Source: DTU098 sp964498525 (lineage in GTDB: Bacteria; Bacillota; Desulfotomaculia; Desulfotomaculales; Pelotomaculaceae). From it: DNA of 38,177 nucleotides. Of this stretch, positions 24,577 through 32,138 are shown piece by piece (within the stretch, counting starts at the first letter, position 1; each line of letters starts with the position of its first letter). The stretch covers positions 1 through 38,177 of the forward strand of contig CAZCGU010000020.1 in NCBI GenBank assembly GCA_964498525.1. The letters run 5' to 3'. Below the pieces are notes generated by a model that worked only from the letters and a program-made list of their open reading frames with translations, did not search any database and was not told the DNA's origin. Both the position numbers and the translations under genes were made by a program.

Positions 24577-25590
24577 CTAGATTTGAATGGGATAGCTGCC
24601 GTATTTTTTGATGCAGCGGCCCAAAGCCAGGACATTCTGAGGTTTACAATAGTCTGTAAGACTGTTGGCGCTGGTGATGATATACCGTCCGCCCGGGGCC
24701 ACTCTGGCGATGCGGTTTCTGACTTCCTGCTTTACGTCCCGGGGCGTTCCCCTGGTTAAAGTATGCCGCAGGTCGATGTTGCCCAGAAGGCATATTTTAT
24801 CTCCGTATTTTTGCTTCATCTCACCAATATCCATCCCGGAGGGATCGATGGGATGAAGCCCCTGAAACCCCAGGGGCAACAGCAGGGGCAGAAGGGGTTC
24901 CAGGTTGCCGTCACTGTGTAAAATCCAGGGTTTATGCATAGCCTGCACTACTTTTACCAGGTAAGGCAGAAAGAACTCACTGAAAACACCGGGGGAAAAG
25001 AGAGGTCCCGTATTGCAGGCCAGGTCGTCAGCTACCCAGTAAAAATCGAAATCCAGCTCATTGATATGCTCCAGCACCCTGATGGTCCAACCGGCGTAAC
25101 GGTGGATTACTTCATGAACAAAATCCGGGTTGTCAACCAGGTTGTAGGAAAACCTTTCTATACCCATACTCAGATAAGTGGGAGCGATACCCGACCGGAT
25201 TCTGGCATAAACGGCATAGTCCCCCTTGAAGGCCTTGAGCCACTCCCGTACCTGTTGATAAGTCTGGGGCCGGTCCGGATCCGGCAGGTTAAGGTCATTT
25301 AACCGTTCAATACCCGTGAGCAGTCCTTTGCCCACCATGGGCACACCCTCCACTGTACTTCTGGCAACCATTAATGGCGGGTAAAAATCGAAGCTTATAC
25401 CACTGGGGAAGGAAAAGCCGAAACCATCCAGGCCCAGATAAGCCGCAAGTTCCCCGGGAGTGAAGTCCGGGCGTCCCATTAGTTTTAGCTGCAGCTGGAG
25501 CTGCACTTCGTGTTCCAACCAGGGAACCCGGTCGGGCTCGCCTTTGCCCAGTAAAGCGGTTAATACCCGCTCCCGCGGCGTTAATTCCAT
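24577..25590 (-). CDS. Uroporphyrinogen decarboxylase-like protein (corrinoid methyltransferase family)
   Basis: A 337-residue UroD-fold protein from the ATG at 25590 (GGGGTG six bases upstream); a longer frame to 25668 adds unrelated residues. It opens MELTPRERVLTALLGKGEPD, typical of MtaA/CmuA-type methyltransferases rather than heme-pathway HemE. The barrel motifs SFPSGISFDF, YVADDLACNTGPLFSP-like (read here as WVADDLACNTGPLFSPGVF) and PWILHSDGNLEPLLPLL follow. MtaA proteins use HxC for zinc, but here the place is HSDGN, so the usual zinc site may be missing. A role in methyl transfer to or from a corrinoid fits the neighbours; a substrate cannot be named. Confidence 0.85.
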   Translation of the reverse strand: MELTPRERVLTALLGKGEPDRVPWLEHEVQLQLQLKLMGRPDFTPGELAAYLGLDGFGFSFPSGISFDFYPPLMVARSTVEGVPMVGKGLLTGIERLNDLNLPDPDRPQTYQQVREWLKAFKGDYAVYARIRSGIAPTYLSMGIERFSYNLVDNPDFVHEVIHRYAGWTIRVLEHINELDFDFYWVADDLACNTGPLFSPGVFSEFFLPYLVKVVQAMHKPWILHSDGNLEPLLPLLLPLGFQGLHPIDPSGMDIGEMKQKYGDKICLLGNIDLRHTLTRGTPRDVKQEVRNRIARVAPGGRYIITSANSLTDYCKPQNVLALGRCIKKYGSYPIQI

Positions 25591-26061
25591 AGTTAGCACC
25601 CCGATATTCACTTGCGGTCTTCCTGTCCGGCCGGTTTCGGACAATCCCGGTACCGTAAACCGGGCCATTAAAGCTGCGGCGCAGGCTTTAAAAGCAACCG
25701 GATTTTCCCTCCGGCAACGCGAAAAAGCACCCTGCCCTTAAAGGACTGATGAAACCAAACTAAAATGCTTTGCCTTGCAAATAATTATACCCGACTTTAA
25801 ATTTTTTTTCCAACCCGCCTCCCAGGATATCTGTTCAATTCTATTTTTTCGCGCTTTTCCCATCCCGGTTACCTCTCCGGATTTCACACCACCCCCCGGG
25901 TCAGCCCCAAAAACTAAACCTTTGCCCCTTTGGCGGCTACCTTCAGGTATGCCCGGAAACCACTTTGAAAGCTTTAAAGGGCTAAACCGGCGCTGCTGCA
26001 GCCCGCTGCGAAAACAGCAAAGAAGTATTGCCGGGGCCGGGGCGGGCGCGGGGATCCGCGG
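25591..26061. other. Long spacer between GRE activase and UroD-like gene
   Basis: No credible gene is seen here. It contains the possible promoter at 25784-25813 and GC-rich sequence. No known riboswitch could be matched, including a check for the conserved cores of cobalamin and c-di-GMP classes. Confidence 0.5.
25784..25813 (-). promoter_or_regulatory. Possible promoter for the UroD-like and RACo genes
   Basis: TTGGAA (25808-25813) and TATAAT (25784-25789) on the minus strand have an 18-base spacer, inside the 471-bp gap between the activase and the UroD-like gene. It would give these two genes their own transcript. Confidence 0.5.
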
Positions 26062-27018
26062 TTACCCGGTGACCACGTTTAAACCGCAGGATTCCAGGAT
26101 CCCTCCGCACTTTTCCATCTGCTGCCGGGTAGGCGGTTTAAGCTCTTCCAGCAGATATTCTTTTCCCAGTCTTTCATATTTAGCAGAACCAAGACGGTGG
26201 TAGGGCAGGATTTGCACTAAACTGACAGAGGAACCCAGGCCGGCGCAAAATTCGCCTGTGGCCCGGATGTTTTCCTCCGAATCGTTATAGCCCGGAATAA
26301 CTGGAATTCTTATTTGCAGGGGCACCCCCTCTTCCGCCATTTTTCTGGCGTTTTCCAGAATCAATTCATTGGGAACCCCGGTTAACCGCCTTGATTGCAA
26401 AGTGTCCATATGTTTCAAGTCGTAAAGAACAAGATCAACATATTCCAGAACTTCCCTGTAATGATCCCATTGGGCGAAGCCGCAGGTATCCAGGCAAACA
26501 TGCAACCCCCTGGCTTTACATTGCTTTAACAACGCCTTGACAAATTTGTACTGCACCATCGGTTCACCGCCGGAAATAGTCACCCCGCCCTTTGATTTCC
26601 GGTAATATAACCTGTCCCTGTCGATTATCTTCATTATTTCAGCAACTGACATGTCCCTTCCGGTAAGGTACAACGCCTTCGGCCAGCAAACCTGGGCACA
26701 ACGGCCGCAGTTGTTGCAGACGTCCCGATTGAGTTCGATGACTTGAATTTCTTTTTTTTCGAATTTGGAATATAACTTACGGCCTTTAGTCAGGGCTCCC
26801 TCGGGGCACACTTCCAGGCATTTTCCGCAACTTTCCGTACCGATGCATTTTATTTCAAACCAGGCTATTTCGTCTTCCATGGACTGGGAATCCGGACTAT
26901 GGCACCACAAACACCTTAAGGGACAGCCCTTCAGAAAAACCTCTGTTCTGATCCCTGGCCCATCATGCACCGTATATCTTTGGATATCAATAATTTTTCC
27001 TGTTTGCACGTTTTCCAT
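26062..27018 (-). CDS. Glycyl radical enzyme activating protein (radical SAM)
   Basis: A 318-residue radical SAM enzyme that creates the glycyl radical on its partner. The cluster motif is C32-x3-C36-x2-C39 in GCPLRCLWCHSP. Two ferredoxin-type clusters are inserted after it (CIGTESCGKCLEVCPEGAL and CNNCGRCAQVCWPKAL), which places it with activases of PFL-like dehydratases and lyases rather than PflA. GGVTISGGEPMVQ and the late RIPVIPGYNDSEENI are standard. The ATG at 27018 has GGGGGGACAG upstream; a longer frame to 27087 has no support. It follows its GRE on the same strand, after two strong hairpins. Confidence 0.94.
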   Translation of the reverse strand: MENVQTGKIIDIQRYTVHDGPGIRTEVFLKGCPLRCLWCHSPDSQSMEDEIAWFEIKCIGTESCGKCLEVCPEGALTKGRKLYSKFEKKEIQVIELNRDVCNNCGRCAQVCWPKALYLTGRDMSVAEIMKIIDRDRLYYRKSKGGVTISGGEPMVQYKFVKALLKQCKARGLHVCLDTCGFAQWDHYREVLEYVDLVLYDLKHMDTLQSRRLTGVPNELILENARKMAEEGVPLQIRIPVIPGYNDSEENIRATGEFCAGLGSSVSLVQILPYHRLGSAKYERLGKEYLLEELKPPTRQQMEKCGGILESCGLNVVTG

Positions 27019-27074
27019 TAACTGTCCCCCCGAATATTCAGGTATTCCCCGGCGGAAAAAAATATGAGCCGGAG

Positions 27075-27146
27075 CCCGGCAGTACACTTTCAGGCCCTGC
27101 GGCTTGGAAAGTGTACTGCCGGGCAGCCGGCGGGCGCCGGCTGCCC
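27075..27146 (-). promoter_or_regulatory. Two overlapping hairpins between the GRE and its activase
   Basis: IR1 has perfect 17-bp arms (27075-27091, 27107-27123) and a 15-base loop. IR2 has perfect 11-bp arms (27121-27131, 27136-27146) and a 4-base loop. They share bases 27121-27123, so both cannot form fully at once. Neither is followed directly by a T-run, so they may protect the mRNA end or reduce read-through and set the enzyme to activase ratio. Confidence 0.75.
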
Positions 27147-27199
27147 GGGGAAAAGGCGGCGAAGGGTTGTTTTTCAGCCCCGCCTTGATACTTCGTCAG

Positions 27200-29599
27200 C
27201 TAAGCCATTTCGGTAATTTCCGTTCTTTCAATGATGTCCTCCTGAAGCGCCGGGTCCAGTCCCACGAAGAGGGCGCTGTAACCCGCCACCCGCACCACCA
27301 GGCCTCTGTATTTAGCCGGGTTTTTCTGGGCGTCCCGCAGAGTTTTCGAACTCACTACGTTGAACTGAAGGTGCAGTCCCTTATTATCAAAGAAGGTTTT
27401 GATTGCCGAGATTAAGTTTCTGGTGCCGCTGTCGTCCTTAACCGCGCTGGGGTGGAATTTCAAATTGAGCAGGGTCCCGTTGGAATTAATCAGGTGATCC
27501 ACTGCGGCGGCGGAATTAAGTGTTGCCGTGGGGCCGTTTTTATCCTTGCCGTGCATGGGTGAGATCCCGTCAGCCAGCGCTTCGCCGGCCCTTCTCCCGT
27601 CCAGGGAGGCGCCCCGGCCGTAGCCCATGGGGATGTTGGCTGATACCGGGTAAAGTCCGGGGCTGTATGGTCCCCTGGGTCCGGTGCACTCCTCCGTTTG
27701 CTGGCAGTAGACGCCGGCCGCCCACCTGGCCAGCTCGTCGACATAGGGATCGTCGTTGCCGTAGCTGGGGGCAGCGGCAATAATTTCGCTGCGCAGCGCT
27801 TCTTTCCCTTCCCAGTTGGACTTCAACGCACCCAGGAGTTCGGCCCCGCTGTATTTCTTGTCGTCAAACACAAATTTCTTGATAGCTGCCAGGGCGTCCG
27901 CCGTGTTGCTGACCCCCACCCCCGCGGTGCCCGTGGAATTATACTTGGCGCCGCCGGCGCTAACGTCCAAACCCCTTTGGACACAGGGCTCCATGGCGCA
28001 GGAAAGAATGGGGAGAGGCGCCAACTGCATGTGGGCCAGATCAACCACGTTTGTAATTACTGCAAAGTGATCCACAAAGTACTGGGTCTGCTTGACATAA
28101 GCTTCTTTCACTTCTTCAAAGGAGGTGAAGCCCGCCAGATCCCCGGTTGCCGGCCCGGCCTGCTCGCCGGTTAACAGGCTGGCGCCGTTATTGATGGCCA
28201 GCTCCAAACACCCGGGCAGGCTGAAAAAGGGCGCGTCGCCGGTGCCGCCGGACCAGCCGTACTCGTAACCCTGGCAGCCAGGTTCAACACAGCCCACAAC
28301 GGCGTAATCCCGCGCGTCCGCCAGTTCCCGGCCTCTGTTCAACAAGGCCGGAATAATTATTTCATCATTATAAAAAGCCGGCATTCCCAGACCCTGCTTC
28401 TTCACCTCGATGGCTTTGACCCATAATTCATCCGGCGTCCCGTTCCAGATTCTAATCGAAAGGGAGGGTTGGTGCAATTTGACGTTTTTCGTGGCGTCCA
28501 GGCAGATGTAAGAGAGCGCGTTGGTGGCGTCCCGGCCGTCCCGGGTCTGGCCGCCCACACAGAGGTTTTGGAACATGGGATAGCCACCGAAGGCTTTAGT
28601 GGCGCCGATGGGCCGTATTTTGTTAATTTCCGAGAGTTTAATCCACAGGCACTCCACTAATTCCTGGGCATCTTCTTCTTTAATTAAGCCGGTCTTGACG
28701 TCCCCGGCGTAAAAGGGGTACATGAACTGGTCGAACCTGCCCGGCGAAACGGAGTGCCCGCTGGATTCAAGCTGGATCAATAGCTGGAATAACCAGAATG
28801 ACTGGCAGGCTTCCCAGAATGTCCTGGCGGGGTTTTCCGGAACCCAATCGCAGTTTGCGGCAATCTGCAAGAGCTCTTTTTTCCTGTTCGGATCTTTTTC
28901 AGCGGCCGCCTTTTCCCGGGCCAGCTTTGCATATCTTTTGGCGAAATCCGCCGCAGCGTCACAAACCAGGACGATGGCGTTCCAGAAATGATATTTTTCT
29001 ATATCCCTGCCGTCCCTGGGTATCCCGAGCTGTTCCAGCTTTTCCAGGGCTTCCTTTTTAATCCCGGAAAACCCCTTTTCCAAAATTGTCTTGTAGTTGG
29101 GGCTATAGTGTCCCACACCCGAGATGGCCACTTCCGGTATCCCGAAGGTGTACACCCCCGAAGTTTCAATGGCCTTTTTGGATTCTTCCGGCAACATCCT
29201 CAGAATAATGTCATTGACCTTTTTGCCGTTCCAGTATTCGCTAAGACCCCTGAGGGTCTCTTTGGTCTCCTCGTCAATTAAAAACCTGTCCGCATCCCTC
29301 TTTTCAAAGGGTTCCTTTTCCATCTCTTCCAGGATCCAGTCGTAGGAAAACTCGGGGAAAATGGGCGCCGACCGTGCTACTTTGGCCTGGTTTCCGACAA
29401 TCAACTCATCATCAGCAATCCAGATGGTCATTTCGTTTAACAACTTTTTAAGGGCTTTCGCCCTCCTAATGATCATCGGCTCACCTTCTGTCTCCTGGTA
29501 AGACCTGGTAACAATTACTGCGCGCTCCGCGTCTATGGCCGGTGGTGTGGCCAGATACTTTTCCTGCAGCTTATGGACCCGCTCTGTGATACCGTTCAC
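27200..29599 (-). CDS. Glycyl radical enzyme of the PFL/dehydratase type, substrate unknown
   Basis: A 799-residue glycyl radical enzyme. The radical glycine is G773 in VRVAGYSALF. The thiyl cysteine and its acid are C437 and E439 in GCVEPG. H164 (GVGHYSPNY) corresponds to the active-site histidine of B12-independent glycerol dehydratase. The stretch after the active site reads GCQGYEYGWSGGTGDAPFFS. Dehydratase relatives usually have GWHDAAFF here, so a four-residue insertion and loss of the histidine are seen, and an extra cysteine (C442) is present. It is neither a standard pyruvate formate-lyase nor clearly CutC, HypD or isethionate lyase. The GTG start has AAGGAGAT upstream. Its activase follows. 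Confidence 0.92.
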   Translation of the reverse strand: MNGITERVHKLQEKYLATPPAIDAERAVIVTRSYQETEGEPMIIRRAKALKKLLNEMTIWIADDELIVGNQAKVARSAPIFPEFSYDWILEEMEKEPFEKRDADRFLIDEETKETLRGLSEYWNGKKVNDIILRMLPEESKKAIETSGVYTFGIPEVAISGVGHYSPNYKTILEKGFSGIKKEALEKLEQLGIPRDGRDIEKYHFWNAIVLVCDAAADFAKRYAKLAREKAAAEKDPNRKKELLQIAANCDWVPENPARTFWEACQSFWLFQLLIQLESSGHSVSPGRFDQFMYPFYAGDVKTGLIKEEDAQELVECLWIKLSEINKIRPIGATKAFGGYPMFQNLCVGGQTRDGRDATNALSYICLDATKNVKLHQPSLSIRIWNGTPDELWVKAIEVKKQGLGMPAFYNDEIIIPALLNRGRELADARDYAVVGCVEPGCQGYEYGWSGGTGDAPFFSLPGCLELAINNGASLLTGEQAGPATGDLAGFTSFEEVKEAYVKQTQYFVDHFAVITNVVDLAHMQLAPLPILSCAMEPCVQRGLDVSAGGAKYNSTGTAGVGVSNTADALAAIKKFVFDDKKYSGAELLGALKSNWEGKEALRSEIIAAAPSYGNDDPYVDELARWAAGVYCQQTEECTGPRGPYSPGLYPVSANIPMGYGRGASLDGRRAGEALADGISPMHGKDKNGPTATLNSAAAVDHLINSNGTLLNLKFHPSAVKDDSGTRNLISAIKTFFDNKGLHLQFNVVSSKTLRDAQKNPAKYRGLVVRVAGYSALFVGLDPALQEDIIERTEITEMA

Positions 29600-29665
29600 A
29601 AGATCATCTCCTTAAATGGTTTTCTTTATTTTAAATCGAGCTGCTCCCGCCGGGGAACTCCAAGG

Positions 29666-29694
29666 ATTTGTGATTACGGCCCCTATCTTGTCAA
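29666..29694 (-). promoter_or_regulatory. Weak promoter upstream of the GRE
   Basis: TTGACA (29689-29694) lies 17 bases from ACAAAT (29666-29671) on the minus strand. The -35 is perfect and the -10 matches only three bases. A weak -10 fits a promoter that needs an activator, possibly the AraC-type regulator encoded upstream. Confidence 0.4.
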
Positions 29695-29728
29695 AAAAAA
29701 ATGTGCCGGAGGTTGACCTTCGGACACA
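29692..29728 (-). terminator. Terminator between the DUF1638 gene and the GRE
   Basis: The minus strand reads TGTGTCCGAAGG, loop TCAA, CCTCCGGCACA, then nine T. The stem has one bulge and one mismatch. It separates the kinase-regulator-DUF1638 unit from the catabolic genes. Confidence 0.8.
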
Positions 29729-29772
29729 CGGGTAATTATTTTTACTTATGGCAACTATTTTGACCTTTTATT

Positions 29773-30459
29773 TTACCGTATTGGATTAAAGGTACTGCAT
29801 CCGAAAAACATGCTTTCCTCAACCCTTTCGCCCGGGGATAAAACCAGAAAATCCGGGGAATCCCAATAACCTTTCAGCAGGCGTTCCAATCGGTGGGTTG
29901 AACCCGGCTCCACCGTAAAATCCCACTTGAGCTGCCTGGCTGTTTCGCGTGCCTGAACCAGGGTTTCTTCAATCCCTTCTCCGGAATCCATGGTTTTAAT
30001 AAAGGTAATTTGCCTGTAGTGACGGAACATATCGGCAAAAACCCAGGCGCCGGTTTCCTTGCCGTATTTCTTGATTAATTGCTCCCTTTCTTGCAGGGGC
30101 GTCCGCCCGTAACGAACCCAGCTGGGGGAAAGAAAATAGCTGCCGGCCCGCTCCCGCCCCGGCCCCCGGAGCAGCTGGATACAGTCGTGGAATCCGGGCA
30201 GGACAAGTCTTCCCCCGGGATTATACAAACCAACGGTGGACCTGGAGCAGAATCCGTAGGCCAGAATAATATCGCGACCGCTGCCTTCCTGCAGGATCTC
30301 CCGCTGCAGGACCTGATTTAGAAAGGCCGGCGATTCATGTAAGCCAATGGGGTAAAACTTGAGAATCAAGTTTTCCGGGGCCAATCTATCAATTTCTTCC
30401 TTCAATGATTCGCAGGCCAAACAAACAGGTCCGGACTGCCGCTTATAAACCATAGTCAA
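29773..30459 (-). CDS. DUF1638 family protein
   Basis: A 228-residue soluble protein of the DUF1638 group. Recognisable blocks are LACESLKEEIDRLAPENLIL, DIILAYGFCSRSTVGLYNPG and FHDCIQLLRGPGRERAGSYF. Several conserved cysteines and the HDC suggest metal or cofactor binding. I recall DUF1638 genes often beside corrinoid methyltransferase genes in anaerobes, which fits here; no reaction is established to my knowledge. The TTG at 30459 or ATG at 30453 both overlap the end of the response regulator gene, so the two are coupled. Confidence 0.85.
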   Translation of the reverse strand: MTMVYKRQSGPVCLACESLKEEIDRLAPENLILKFYPIGLHESPAFLNQVLQREILQEGSGRDIILAYGFCSRSTVGLYNPGGRLVLPGFHDCIQLLRGPGRERAGSYFLSPSWVRYGRTPLQEREQLIKKYGKETGAWVFADMFRHYRQITFIKTMDSGEGIEETLVQARETARQLKWDFTVEPGSTHRLERLLKGYWDSPDFLVLSPGERVEESMFFGCSTFNPIR

Positions 30460-32050
30460 TTTTCCCGGGCAAGCCGGCGGGGCTTGTGATCTGCCTGCGA
30501 TATTCCCCGGGGGTAACTCCCATATATTTTTTGAACACCCGCGAAAAATACTTTACATCGTTGTAACCTACCTTTTCGGCGATGACGGCTATGGATTCTT
30601 CCGACACCCCCAAAAACTGTCCGGCCCTGCGCAGCCTTACCATGGTCACATATTCAATGAAATTACTGCCGGTTTCACTCTTAAATATGCGGCTGAGGTA
30701 ACTGGGACTTAAGAAAAACTTGCGGGCAACTGCTTCCAGACTGAGATCCTGATAATAAAAATCGTTAAGATATTGCCGGATTTGGTCTATGATCCCGTTA
30801 TTCTGCTCCTCCTTGCGCCCGGCCACAGCTTCGGCCATGGCAACAATCCTTTGACCTACCCAGGCCACCAGGAGTTCTTTCGTGTTATGGCAGTCCATAT
30901 CCCGCCACCACCGGGCGCCGAGGGGAATTTGGGAAGCCCGGGAAGCAAGTATCAGAAGTTCAATTAAACAGTTCCGCAGCTGATCGGGATCGCCCCCCCC
31001 GGCTACCCCTTCGGCAATGGTCCGGGTCAGTTCCTTAACCTTCGGCACATCCCCCAGCTCAATTCTTGCCAGCAATTCCTTTTCAAGATGAGCAGGATAA
31101 GAGCTCTCCAGTTTTAAACCGGCGATTCTGCCATAGGGAATAACTTGATTGGCCCCCAGGGTCAGCCGGTGGCTAATTGCCTTCCGGGCCTGACAGTAGG
31201 AGCGGTACAGTTCCACGGGTTCAGAACAGAATTGACCCACTCCCACCGTCAGGCAGGCCCAGCCCGTCTTTTCCGTCATCACCCGCAAATTTTCGGCTAT
31301 ACTCAATAGTTGCAAGTCAGGCTCTTCTTCCAGGGAATCAATACAAACAAGAACAACAAACTCCAGACCCCCGGAAGGCGCCAGAAGTACATCATGGGGG
31401 CCCAGCAGCCCTTGCACAAGCTGGTAAACCTCGCCTAAAATCCGCTGGTTGCTTGCTTCCGTGCTGCTGCGTCCGGCATCCCCGGCAATGTCCAGCCCGG
31501 CGCACAAAACGCCGTCCGGAAAGCGCTCAATCCCCAGGGCACGGGCCCTTTCCAGAAGAACTTCAGAAGTTTCTTTACTTCCGTGGATAACCTCCGAAAA
31601 AAAATTCAAACGCAAGACCGGGATGGTGTTCTCCAACAATTCCTGGAGCCGCTTTTGTCCGGCAGTTTCGCTTTGCTGACGTTCAATTTCAGCTAAAACC
31701 CGGCTTATTTCCCGGATCATCAAATCCGATTCCACCGGCTTTAGCAAGAAGGCGTCCGCTCCCAGTTGAACCGCTTTCTGGGCATACTGGAATTCATCGT
31801 GCGCCGAACTTATAATAACCCGGGTCGCCGGCCCGTTCCTCCGGATTTCCTCAATTACCTTGAGGCCGTCCAAACCGGGCATACGGATATCGATGATACA
31901 CAGATGAGGCTTCAGGCTTCTAATCAAATCCAGAGCTTCGGTTCCGTTTTTCGCTTCCCCAATCCGGCTGAATACCGGAAAATGCCGCTCCAGCAATTTC
32001 TTTATAAACATCCGCTCTATGCCCTCGTCGTCGGCTATGACAACCCTCAC
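30443..32050 (-). CDS. YesN-type response regulator with AraC DNA-binding domain
   Basis: A 535-residue two-component response regulator. The receiver domain is complete: D7 and D8 in IADDEG, phospho-acceptor D54 in IIDIRMPGLDG, S82, and K104 in LLKP. A long middle region of about 280 residues resembles the degenerate domain of YesN proteins. The C-terminus is a double helix-turn-helix AraC domain (LSLEAVARKFFLSPSYLSRI, EKVGYNDVKYFSRVFKKYMG). The GTG start has GGGAGGTGG upstream. It lies 88 bases after the kinase gene, and two 29-bp direct repeats fill that gap. It most likely controls the GRE genes. Confidence 0.93.
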   Translation of the reverse strand: MRVVIADDEGIERMFIKKLLERHFPVFSRIGEAKNGTEALDLIRSLKPHLCIIDIRMPGLDGLKVIEEIRRNGPATRVIISSAHDEFQYAQKAVQLGADAFLLKPVESDLMIREISRVLAEIERQQSETAGQKRLQELLENTIPVLRLNFFSEVIHGSKETSEVLLERARALGIERFPDGVLCAGLDIAGDAGRSSTEASNQRILGEVYQLVQGLLGPHDVLLAPSGGLEFVVLVCIDSLEEEPDLQLLSIAENLRVMTEKTGWACLTVGVGQFCSEPVELYRSYCQARKAISHRLTLGANQVIPYGRIAGLKLESSYPAHLEKELLARIELGDVPKVKELTRTIAEGVAGGGDPDQLRNCLIELLILASRASQIPLGARWWRDMDCHNTKELLVAWVGQRIVAMAEAVAGRKEEQNNGIIDQIRQYLNDFYYQDLSLEAVARKFFLSPSYLSRIFKSETGSNFIEYVTMVRLRRAGQFLGVSEESIAVIAEKVGYNDVKYFSRVFKKYMGVTPGEYRRQITSPAGLPGKIDYGL

Positions 32051-32073
32051 TAAAACACCACCTCCCCCACCTC

Positions 32074-32131
32074 GTACCGGGAAACTAAGTTATTAAGTTA
32101 TTGTACCGGGAAACTAAGTTATTAAGTTATT
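32074..32131. repeat. Two perfect 29-bp direct repeats between kinase and regulator genes
   Basis: Units 32074-32102 and 32103-32131 are head to tail and identical, beginning GTACCGGGAAACTAAGTT. Inside each, AAGTTATT occurs nearly twice. They could be a recent duplication or a paired binding site. Confidence 0.9.
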
Positions 32132-32138
32132 GCGCCTG

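Noticed and set aside
25740..25760. Hammerhead ribozyme core (CTGATGA followed by AAAC)
   Set aside because: There is no stem II between CTGATGA and GAAA and no flanking helices.
25591..26061. Cobalamin or c-di-GMP riboswitch upstream of the UroD-like and RACo genes
   Set aside because: Short resemblances exist, but the conserved cores and pairing of these classes are not present.
27200..29599. Assigning the GRE as pyruvate formate-lyase or choline TMA-lyase
   Set aside because: PFL has adjacent cysteines at the active site, which are absent; the loop after GCVEP differs from what I know of CutC.
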